NCBI GenBank assembly: GCA_015852425.1
Contig: JAAAIG010000004.1
Span: 90,584-125,222, forward strand
DNA length: 34,639 nt
Direction of reading: 5' to 3'
DNA from: Gryganskiella cystojenkinii
Taxonomy: Eukaryota > Mortierellomycota > Mortierellomycetes > Mortierellales > Mortierellaceae
Shown here: positions 1-10,100 of the stretch, piece after piece
Position numbering within the stretch: position 1 is the stretch's first letter
Layout: each line of letters starts with the position of its first letter
Made by a program: the position numbers and the translations under genes
Notes under the pieces: model-generated
The model's input: the letters and a program-made list of their open reading frames with translations, nothing else
Database searches by the model: none
Told to the model about the DNA's origin: nothing

Positions 1-155
1 TCCTCCTTTATGTTTGTCTGTTCAACTGGCAGCCACGTTCTCCAACGGATAGATGACTAATATTGTTATTGTCCGGAAGCTGTCGACAATGCCGTTTTCT
101 CATTTTTTTATGTCATTTTGTCTCCTCATTTTCCTTTCGGGTAATGCGAGTATTT

Positions 156-161
156 TTTATT
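156..161 (-). terminator. Poly(A) signal AATAAA of the acyl-CoA synthetase-like gene
   Basis: AATAAA on the minus strand about 250 nt past the stop codon at 408. It supports the gene really ending inside the window rather than continuing leftward. The rest of 1-407 holds no recognisable exon on either strand; I found no segment resembling the missing C-terminal domain. Confidence 0.45.
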
Positions 162-407
162 TCGCGACAAGAACCATGTCATAGTTTTTTATGGTCCGGG
201 ATCTCAAATCAAGTACTGCTTGCTACTTGATCAACTCCTGTTTTTTTATGCAAATCCATCAAGGGGGACAGCTGAAATGTCCGTCCGTAGTAGATGGGAG
301 TCGAATGGGGCACACCCCGTCGTCGAACATGATCCACTCAGCCCTCCTTCCTCCGGTTCTTTCTGTTTCTCCGTTTGTTATTTTTACACCGACTCCTCCG
401 CCTTCCC

Positions 408-2759
408 CTAAGAGACCGGTGACAAGCTCTCTGAGGTGTTTGCGGTGGCGGCGGAGGGTAACGAGGCTTTTTTCTTCTTCTTGCCCAACAACTCCAAGGT
501 TCCGTTCGCATGGAGTGCTCCAAGCTCTCCTGAATGGAACCACCCGTCCTGATCCACGGCTGTTGACGTCGCGTTGGGCTTTTTGTAGTATCCCTTCATC
601 ACATTTGGTCCACGGATCAGGATCTGGACAAAAAAAAATGTCACAAGGATTAAAAAATTGTTTTTGTTTTCTCGTAAGCGATAATGACCGACTGCGTAGT
701 CAACAAATCCTCCTTTCAAGCAAAAGCAAGCAACAGAACAAGAAAAATACCTCTCCCCTTGGATTTGGTTCATCCGAACAGCTTAATCTACTCTCTGCGT
801 CATCGACAAGCTTGACCTCGTTGCAGCCCACGGGTGCACCCACCTGAGGTGAGTTTGAATAGTCATACATGTTACGACTCGTCACGATGCCCGAGGTCTC
901 GGTCCTGCCATACGTGCTCATGACATGAATGCCCATGGCTGCTCTGATGTAGTCTAATGTATCTGCCTTGGTTGGGTCTATAACGCGAAAGAGAAGAAAT
1001 AGTATGCATTTGCATAAACGGGGTCAATTAAAAAAATGCCTATTCACTTGTGCATAGGCGTTTCAATTCCAACATAAAAAAAACTTACTCGTTGTGACAA
1101 TCAACTTGACCTTGCCTCCCAATCGGCTTCGAACCTCACCCAGTCCAATAAAATCCCAAAGACTCGTGCTCGTCACCCGGTTCTCGTTCTTCAACAATGC
1201 CAACTTGTGCGAGAATGCCTGTCGGAACATGGACCCTTCACCATATGTCAACTGGAGTGCTTCCTGAATCTTTTCGAGAATAACGGGTGTACTGGCGAAA
1301 ATCGTTGGCGTCGTGGCTTGGGCATCATGAAGAACGTTCTTCATCAGACCCGATGGGAAAACGATCGAGCCTCCGGCTAGGATGATGGCGCTCGACATCC
1401 AGACAGCAATCACATCACCGTTCGAAAAGTGTGAGAGAAGACGATCTTTGGTGGTCAGCTTCCTGGGTCCCGGCAGAGACAAGTTGAAAGCGGTCATGGC
1501 TGCGACCAAATTGGCGTGCGTTAACATCACTCCCTTCGAGAGCTAAAAAAAACGTGAAGGTTATTGTTGTAATCGTGAGTTGCCTCCCCAGTAGAAAACT
1601 TTTTTTTTTTTCTTTTGATCACGTTGTCAAGACTGGCCTACCGAGGTCGATTTGGTGTTGTAGTTGATCATGGCGAGATCCTCGGGGTCAGGTTTCACAG
1701 CGGGCATGGGGTTCTTGGCGCCATCGTACTCCATGTTGTCAAATTTTAGCAACCTGACGTTATACTTTGCCGCCTCTGCCGTTTGTTCTGCCGAGATAAA
1801 CAATCCAATGACAACAACGGTCTTGATCGTCGGGCAATCCTTGAGCGCCGGCAGGAGCAAGGGCAAGATCTTGTGCGTCGCCACAATAGCCTTCATTTTC
1901 GTCTGATTCGCAACCTCGATCAACAAGTCCTTGTTCCTCAAGTCATGGATCGGTACCGCCACAAAACTATATCTGTAGAATGCCTGCTGAGCTACGAAGG
2001 ACTCTGTGGACCGGTTGCAGAAGCGGAAGAATATAATGAAAGGTTAGGATCGTCGTTGTTGTGCTTGCGTGATTTGATGATATGGACACTCCTGTCTTTC
2101 AGGAACCTTACCCTGAGTGTATTGAGTGAGGAGACCGACGGGAGTCTCGGTTTTTGGCTTTAATCCCGTCTCCTTCATAAAGCTGGTTCCGAATCCGCCA
2201 ATCTTTCTATCCAAGTGCTCTGTAATAATTGATTGGCAAAACAGTCATCCGATGTGTTAAAATTAGTCCCTGTTCATACTCTTGCAAATGTTTTCTAAGT
2301 TGTGAATAATATTCATATGTTTTGGCAGTCATACCATAAGTCAACTAGAAAAGATCCAAACATGTGGAGAAAGAAAAGTAACATTAGCGTCGTCTGGAAA
2401 TACCCCACAAATCAGATAAAACAAAAAGACTAGTATTTGGTATTTACATCTGTATATCCAAACTGGTTCTGGATCATGTACATCATGGCCCGTCCTGAGG
2501 GGTTGATTGCTGATCCCTGTTGCCAGACATCATAAAGGGTCTTGACTTTTTCGTTGGGCTGCCTCGTCAGAGGTGAACCATGGGGGACCGACTTTGAGCG
2601 ATGAATCGCAGATTCCTTTTCGCTTCTGATGGGCGTGACAGAGGCCTGTTGTTGGAGCAGGAGTGGATGGACATCAGGTTCGGACTTGCTGAGTTTGATG
2701 TAGGCGATGGCAACAGCGATGGCGATCGTAAGCGCGATGGTGAGAGCGTCGACCTCCAT
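408..2759 (-). CDS. Long-chain acyl-CoA synthetase-like protein, probable pseudoenzyme
   Basis: Seven exons: 2448-2759, 2335-2344, 2112-2219, 1642-2003, 1089-1542, 751-977, 408-623; 562 aa, all phases closing. Residues 5-20 form a hydrophobic anchor, followed by the DVHPLL and VPHGSPL elements seen in membrane-bound fungal acyl-CoA synthetases. The order of AMP-binding (ANL) elements is kept: LTYEHLDRKI, VAVPIHDL, KGVMLTHANL, STYGRTET, RGPNVMKGYY, DGWFHSGELG. However the ATP loop that normally reads Y(T/S)SGTTGxPKG is YNTKSTSLSKG, the SGAAP-like segment is TTNPT, the hinge Arg/Asp after DGWFH is absent, and the protein stops about 35 residues after DGWFH, so the C-terminal lid with its catalytic Lys is missing. 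Known family role: ATP-dependent activation of fatty acids at ER or other membranes; activity here is doubtful. An in-frame ATG at 2909 could give a longer N-terminus; 2759 was chosen because relatives begin directly with the anchor. Right-hand neighbour is divergent. Confidence 0.8.
2335..2344 (-). other. 10-nt microexon of the acyl-CoA synthetase-like gene
   Basis: The segment reads TTGACTTATG on the minus strand, preceded by TTTTCTAG and followed by GTATGA. Joining exon 1 (ends GGATATACAGAT) to this microexon and then to 2219 (after TTACAG) gives ...GYTD-LTYE-HLDRKIGGFG..., which matches the W-x-TYxEV region of acyl-CoA synthetases exactly in place and keeps frame. Reading straight through instead hits a stop at ALG-TAG. 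Confidence 0.7.
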
Positions 2760-3600
2760 GACGAAATGTGGTTTGGTGTTCCTGAATTTTTCGTGGGATC
2801 GGGGAACTGAAACAGGGATGCAAGAACCAGGCAGATGCAAACCGAGAAACAGACAGACAAACAGACAGCAGACAGGTACGGACGAGTGATGGAAGAGAAG
2901 CGATGACAAGCACGTCCAACTGGAAAAACAAGTGGTCGCGAGACCGTGACTTTGTCTGGTCGAGTGCTCTTTTTTCTCTTTTTGTCTTTTTGCTCAGTCT
3001 TCAGTGCAATCGGACTTTTTATTTGAACTTTGCGTTCAAAAGTCGCTTTCCTTTATTTTTGGGCGAGCCTGGGAAAAATTGACAAGGAAAACTCACACAA
3101 GAGAGAAAACATGATTGTTGTGGGTGCAGATGTTATTTATGCTGCTCAGAAAGAAACAGCCGAGTGCACACGCCGCTTCTCTCGGACCTAGAGAAAACAC
3201 CAAAGCAAAAGAAAGAGACGCCAGTCCTACGCCTTTGCTTCCCCCCTTCCCACAAACTCTTGAGGATTTGCTGCGGTTAGGATTGTCCATATCACTTCAC
3301 TGCGGGTGAACAGGTTGCCCCAATCAATCGTCCCTTCCATTCACTGCGGGAAAGTTCTTTCCTTCAAAAAAGAACGCAATAATACAAAAGCAGTCCAGTC
3401 ACATGACCGCCGCAGCCAAAGGAAATCGACCTAAAAAAAATTATCCTCACCCTTCCCTCACAAAAGTCCCTCTCTCTCTTTGCATTCATCTATTACATTT
3501 ACATACATTTTATACACACTCATTAGATCTGCTTTATTTGTATTCTCTTCATTCATTCACACATTCAGCACTAATTCAACCAAGGAACAAGGAACAGATA
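2760..3600. promoter_or_regulatory. Divergent promoter region between acyl-CoA synthetase-like gene and SQS1-like gene
   Basis: 841 bp between two start codons facing away from each other. It contains T-rich and CT-rich stretches; the 3460-3595 part is strongly pyrimidine-rich and is likely the 5' leader of the plus-strand gene. A CACATGAC element lies near 3400. I see no clear TATA box and no convincing extra gene; the short open frames here (for example 3115-3309) have no family resemblance. Confidence 0.45.
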
Positions 3601-6600
3601 ATGCCGAAACGTGGAAACAGAGGCGGCGGAGGAGGACACCGAGGTGGACGAGGTGGTAGTCGAGGAGGACGAGGACGTGGCGGTGGTGGTGGTGGTGGTC
3701 GAGGTGGTGGCAGTGGAGGACAGTTCAAGTCAAAGTCCCATGGAGGTTATACCAACGATTATAACGGAGACGGATTCGCTGACGACGACGACTTTATCTC
3801 TTTCTCTGGCAGTATGTTCTCTTCTGCAGATCATCTATGATAGATGAAGTGTCCTAGGATTGATCCATGACCATGGGATAGACCAAAAAGCTAATTATCC
3901 CCCACCCCCTCACCTCCTCTTCCTCTCATCCTTACCCACGATTATTTCATTCTTCAGGAAACCAACGTCGTCAGAAATCCACCGAAGAGGATATATATAG
4001 AAAGATCCAGGCCGCCAAAGGACAGCGAGGTGGCGGACGTGGTGGTGGCAACCCTGGTGGTTATAGACCCCCACCTCCTCCGCCAAAACAAAACAGCAAT
4101 GGCAAAAACTCGAAACACTTTTTCTGGCCTCACCCCGACCACCATAACCAGGCTTCGTCTTCGTCATCAGCATCGTTCAACAACAATAGCAATAACGGTC
4201 AAAGAGGCAATGTCAGACGGGATCCTGTTCAGGTCATGTTCAACAGGGCTTCGCATCTTACAGATCCTACGATGTTGATGCAGCACCGTCAAGAAGACGA
4301 TAACGAGTTCGATGACGAGGATGACGATGAAGAAGACGAAGACCAAGAAGACTACGAGAGCGAAATTGACTCTGATGAGGATAGTGATGATATGATCGAT
4401 CGCGACATCGATTCTGGTAAGCTAACCTCTTTATATATATGTTTGGACACATTTTTGACGACTTACTTTATTCACTCGCTTACTTTCGTACCATTTCTTT
4501 TGTTTGAAAACAGACGACGAGTCGGGAGACGAGATCCTGATGCAGCAGTTCAACTGGATCGAGGAGGAAACAGACCAGAACCGTCCAAAGGCGCCTGTGG
4601 TCGCTGATCGCGCCAGCAACAGCGGCGTCGGCGCAAGTTCAGCAGCAATCTTGGAACCTCTCTCGTCCATGTCCACATTGGAATCGGCCATGACTCAATC
4701 CGAGGATTTCATGGAAGCCTTGGATATGCAGGACAAGTACGATGTCGATAATGCGGATGAAACCCGCCGGCCCTCTAGACCTATTTCGGCCCTCAGCACT
4801 ACATCACTCAAATCAAACGGTCACTTGAACAAGAAATCCAAGACGTCGACAGCGGACCAAACTGTGGAGATTATGACGATGGTGCTGCCCCTCAGTGCTG
4901 CTGGCCATGCTTCTGAGGAGGTGACATTGTCGAGTGCCCCTGTTGCCGCTGATGGCTGGTTTATCGACACCACGACCAACGCGGATATCCCCATGGCTGT
5001 CCCCGTTGCAAAGGAAAGACTCAAGGAAAAGGAAGGAGCCACCACTGCCGAGGAAGGTTCTTCCCTTTGGTTCATGGATACGACACCGGATATGAACACG
5101 GTCGCTGCAATCCAAGAATCAAAGGAGACTTATATTACTTTGCCGATTGAGGAAGCCTATAGTCAGAACCCCAAGAAGAAAGCCCATCGCTCGAAACGTG
5201 GGGGTCGGAAACAAAAGGAGAAGCAAGCCGCTGCGGCTGCCAACACTCATAAGGACTTGGTGGTTGGTCATGATGATGATGGACTCATTTACTTGGAGGA
5301 GCCGAGCGAGGATGAGGATGACGAGATGATGGCCCTGGATGATTATCTGCAGGTAAGAGCAGTTGTTCGCTGAATCATGACAAGAGTTTTCATGTTGCAA
5401 TGATGAAGAGATTTTAACCCTTGCCATCCCATTCTCCTATCGATAGAATACCATGGATCCCGATAACCCAGATGGTCTCAGTTCCTTGCTCGGAGCACTC
5501 AAGGGTCTTCATTCCGGTGGAATGGGACACTCCAACAACATTGGCGGCGAGAACGCGGATTCCTCGGATTACGAACAAGATGGTTCCGAGGACGACAGCG
5601 ACGATTTCGATTTCGAAGAGGATTATACTGACGGTTACAAGAAAAAACTCGATTTCACTCGCGTTGGAATGAAGGACAAGCGCAAGAACCGCAAGGCGGA
5701 TGATCTCTTGCGAGAGGAGTTGGAGGATCTGATGCCGCTCTGGCGATCAGGCGCTTTGGAAGACGGAGATGTGCAACCAATCGGAGGAAAGAACAAGGCC
5801 AGGAGAGCAAAGAGCTATGATACCTATGTTTTGGATGAATCCGATGAGGACTTCTTGAACGGCGTGGCAGGTCGTGCCGGCACCAAGAAGAATAAGAAGA
5901 ACAAGAAGGAGCCTCATGGAGGCAGCTTTGAGTCCCTTATGGAGATTAATAGGTAAGAGACCTACTTATAGTCTCGCGGCTTCACTCCACTCGCTTCTTG
6001 TATATGTTGACTGTTCTTTAACAAAAAAGCAACCCGCTTCGAATTACATAATTTAGATCTATCGAGGAATTCGTCCGGGACAAGACTTCGGACAGTTTGC
6101 AGTTGCCTCCGATGCCGAAACCGTTGCGTCGTAAGGTCCATCTGTTGTGCAATCACTACAACCTTCGGTCTCAAAGTGTCGGTTCGGGCAAGAGACGTTT
6201 CCCAATCTTGATCAAGACGAATCATACCCGCATGCCTGTGAACCCGGTCAGTGTCACTCGATTGCTGCAACAGTCCGAGAACGAGATCAAGTCGACTCTG
6301 CAGGGAATCCTGAAATCTCAGGGCCGTGGCAACAAGAACTCTCCTGGTGGTAGCGGAAACGGAGGCTCATCCACTCCCAAGTTCAACAAGAGCAAGGCCC
6401 GCGGTGGTGGATCCATGGCTGCACCTCATGGGACTGTTGTGGGCGCTGAAGCTTCGGAGATCTCGCACGAGAATTTGGGTCATCGGATGCTTTCCAAGAT
6501 GGGATGGTCACCTGGTGTTGGATTGGGTGCCTCGGGTGAGGGTATCACTCAGCCGATCGAGGCTGTCATGCGCGCTAAACGCAGAGGTCTTGGACACGGC

Positions 6601-6606
6601 GAGTAA
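3601..6606 (+). CDS. SQS1: Sqs1/Pfa1-like protein with RGG, R3H and G-patch regions
   Basis: Exons 3601-3811, 3958-4416, 4514-5352, 5447-5952, 6057-6606; 854 aa. The N-terminus is an RGG/poly-Gly tract (residues about 5-42), followed by a second RGGGRGGG patch and PPPPPP, then a very acidic stretch (about 181-223). Residues about 675-730 match an R3H domain (LPPMPKPLRR, VHLLCNHYNLRSQS), and the last about 45 residues are a G-patch (LGHRMLSKMGW, GxGLGASGEGI, GLGHGE). This order and length fit yeast Sqs1/Pfa1 (767 aa) and animal NKRF-type proteins, G-patch cofactors that stimulate the DEAH helicase Prp43 in ribosome biogenesis and spliceosome disassembly; likely nucleolar/nuclear. The middle (residues about 225-500) is low-complexity and unassigned; a conserved-looking helix-rich block DDLLREELEDLMPLWRSG lies near residue 590. 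Reading past the first donor would stop at 3840, so the first intron is needed. Confidence 0.85.
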
Positions 6607-7170
6607 TCATGACACAATTAAAAACCTGGCCCCATCGAGTTTTGGTGGCGTCCATGTCAGACCCTTAATTGTAAAGTGATTGTTTTTTTTTTTTTTTTGG
6701 TTTTCAGAGAAAATATAAATTTTTTTGCTTCTGTGAAATCTCTTCTTTTTCTTTACTCCTCTCCCACCCAACCTGTAAGTGACACCCTAATTCCGATTCC
6801 CCTCCCCACAAAATAAACCATTCAACAAGTCTGTCTCCTGTCTCCTCCTACTCTTCCTCGCAGAAGATGAGCATTATGAATCGCTACTCTCAATATACGA
6901 TGTGGATTATTCTTTTTTAACTCTGATGCACTTCCCCAAAACACCTATTCGACGCGGTTACTTTGACAACAATTCAATCGAACATCAAAATTAATCTGGT
7001 TTCCTTTTTCTTTAATGTTGCTCTGTTATGCAGTGTTGCTACTAGGCTCCATTGGATCCTTTTCGTATCTTGATAAATGACAATAAAAAAAAGAACTTCT
7101 TACAAAACAAAACAAAAACGCGATTAAAACCCAAGCTGCCAAAATGTTGATCTGAGGGATATGAATTCGT
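6607..7170. other. Convergent 3' region of SQS1-like and MCMDC2-like genes
   Basis: 564 bp between two stop codons. A run of 16 T lies at 6683-6698. Plus-strand AATAAA is at 6812-6817, about 205 nt past the SQS1-like stop, and another plus-strand AATAAA at about 7082. AT-rich, with no open frame of interest. The two 3' UTRs may overlap. Confidence 0.5.
6812..6817 (+). terminator. Likely poly(A) signal of the SQS1-like gene
   Basis: AATAAA about 205 nt downstream of the TAA at 6604-6606, in an AT-rich, pyrimidine-rich 3' flank. Position is plausible; no cleavage site can be seen from sequence alone. Confidence 0.4.
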
Positions 7171-10100
7171 TTAAAAGTCTTCGTCCTGGTCAATGTTATT
7201 GACCATAACAGTAGAGTGAGCGTCGTCTCTGATGATTCTGCAGAGATGGTCGTATCTACATATCAAATGATTGTAGGCGTCTGTTAATTTCAGTAGCGAC
7301 TCGAGGCAACCGTATGCCGTTTGACAGCAGGAGGACGAGATCAACCAACAACTTACAAGCCATCCATAACATGGTCACGCTCAGTTTCTATGGAGATCGA
7401 GGTATGATCGTCCTCGCAAGGCATATCCTCTCTCATATCAAAAACCTATTGGGATATATTGATAAATCGGACTCGTGAGTTGCGACTTCAAATGGAATTG
7501 GCAAGGGCCTGTCTTCTCGGCTATGGTAGATACTGTTTTACCTGGTCGCCAAAAGGAGCATGAGCGATGATACCGGGATCTTGACTGTGATCTGCTCCCG
7601 GACCGGATCGACCATACAATCGCGTGACATTCTCTTTGCCATCCAACATTGGGACAAACCCCAACCGCGATATTCCTACAATTTGATCCGCATTGAAAAC
7701 GCCAAAAAAAACACACAGTTAAGAGGACCGAAGCGAAAACGCATAGAAGTGGTCGAAGTGAAGACAAGTAACAAACCATTACCGAATCGGGCCGCCACGG
7801 TCTCCTCTGTCATCATAATGCTATCATAGGATAAAGAGAATCAATGGTTATCCTTTGGATGAGGATGAGCAACGTGCGGGTGCATGCAATCGCAGTCTTC
7901 TATGTTACCTCACAAGAGCATCACCAGTGTCGGCCACATTTCGAAAACAGAGCTAAAGATGTTTCAAGGAAAAGGGGTGTAATTGTTGTTAGCCATTCTA
8001 TTGAAATCCCGGGACGCTACCTGGAAAGCAAGAGTGTTACCTTGGCGTGACAACTGGCGAGATTCAACAAGGTGGACATGACATTGACGGTCGAGAGCTC
8101 GTTGCCACTGAATCCCGATCCTTTGCTCCGCATCATTTGAAAGTATGACTGCAGCAAATTCGTACATTCATTGGACAGTCTAGAGGAATATCAGCTAGTG
8201 GTCAGCCCGACTTACGCGGCAAATCGTTTTGTATAATCATAGAAGCAAAGAGAAAAGTAAACCTAGGTGGGTGAGCATACTATTACCTGACATTGATGCG
8301 AGATGCTAATCGCAAATACTGACGAGGAAGCGGATGGAACAGTGAGAGATCTTGAATGAACGCTAGTCAAAGCTATTCAAGAAACGCAAAAATTTTGTTG
8401 CTTACGATCGAGAGGTCTTCCAGTGAGAGATGTTGGCCCGCGCTGGGTGGTAGATCAGACTGGACACGTCTCATAGTGTGCTGTGCGATGGTCTCGGATA
8501 TCTCGGAGGCAGCGTGCAGTTCGTTCTGGGCTATCACGATATCGAACATCCTTTGATAATTTCAAAAATAAGAATTTTAAACCCTTCAGAGTCATATCGG
8601 TGAATCCGTCGTCCAGTCATATATAGGCACTTACTCTTGCAGAGGGACAATGTGTGCTGGCCGGCACTGAAGTCCTTCTTCCAGCGAATCTTGGGTTGAC
8701 ATTGCTTGATTGTCAGAATGGATACTTGTAAATGTAGCCCAGTAACAGCAAGTCAAATCGAGACCCTGTACTGCATCCTCTCTTCTAACGCAAATATCCT
8801 GCCCGTGTGTAGTAGCTAGTACTAGATAAAAATAATCGAGAGGATATGCGTTGGAAATGAGGAGGGTCCTGTGACATCATTTATATCGAGTTCGACTGAC
8901 CAATTACATTCGGAGATGTGCGCTCGGCTTCTGTGGTCCAGTTGGTCGAGTTCGAACAGAACGACTCCATCTCGTGCGTAGTGCAGCGCGTTTGCTGGTA
9001 GAGTATGAAAGAGAAAAGATTAGAAACGACAGCCTAACTACATCAGGGACTGGGGAATCCATATATCTTATGTTGACTGGGTGCCGACCTTCGATCTGTC
9101 CGGGAGAGGTTTTGACCGGCAGTCGAACCGAGAACAGCCTTTTGCGACCGATTTCTTCTCCGTGGTCCCAGAAGACGTGCCTATTAAAACCATTTCACGA
9201 AAAAAGGTTATTGAGCTCTCAGCAAATCTTGAACCGGGCTGGTGCCGAGAGGTTGTGGCTTACGTGGTACCTACCTCCTGGTGCGTGCCAGGTTAGAAAT
9301 CAGCGCTGGGACCACTGTGTCGTAACCATCTTTTATGACCAGAACATGAAGCGAAGATCTAAACTGCAGAGGCGTTTCGGACTTCCTGTTGGTCTGCGGC
9401 TCAAGATCTGAGTCTACGACAGACACAGCGCTGTAAAAAGCTGTCAAGGATTTGAACAATGGCCCTTGACCACCGACAAGTATCGAAGAGTCGACATACC
9501 TGAGTAAGAGGGCCAGTTTGAGCTTCCTGAAGACTTTTTTGGGGACGATACAGTCTAGAGGACGTGGAGGGTTCCACAATCGTAAGACCTTCAAGTTAGT
9601 CACGCAACAGAGGGGACATCCAGATTTTTTATTTTTCCTTACCCAACAGATCGACAATAGCCTGACTAACATTCCATCCTGACGTGCGGCCTAGAAGGTT
9701 AACTGAAAATCCTTAGTACGTCCTTCAGTGTAAGAGCCAAGTCGTTTGGGGGGACTTACGTCTGATAATGTGGAGTAAGATTGGGGACAGCGAGATCTGA
9801 GGTCTGGAGGGTCGCAAAATATTGTTAACTTCGACTTTTATCCCATGGTCATAATAGTCGAGCGATTTTTTGGAAGGGATAAACCGAAAGAGTCGTCCGA
9901 TCACTTGAATCTTCTCGCCCAAGGAGACTGTGCTTGCAAGATCCTCTGTAGGGATGAAATATTCATGGGTAAGCTCTTTGACCGATCCTACTCGCATTGA
10001 CCAACCCGCGGCGCTCTAGGACGCTCACCTCGAAGGACAATGGGCATTTGGTTTGTAAAGCAGCCGCTGGCTGGATCAATGTTATCGCATATCAACACGG

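Noticed and set aside
191..847. Plus-strand open frame of 218 codons
   Set aside because: It runs antisense through exons and the 3' flank of the acyl-CoA synthetase-like gene and has no recognisable protein features.
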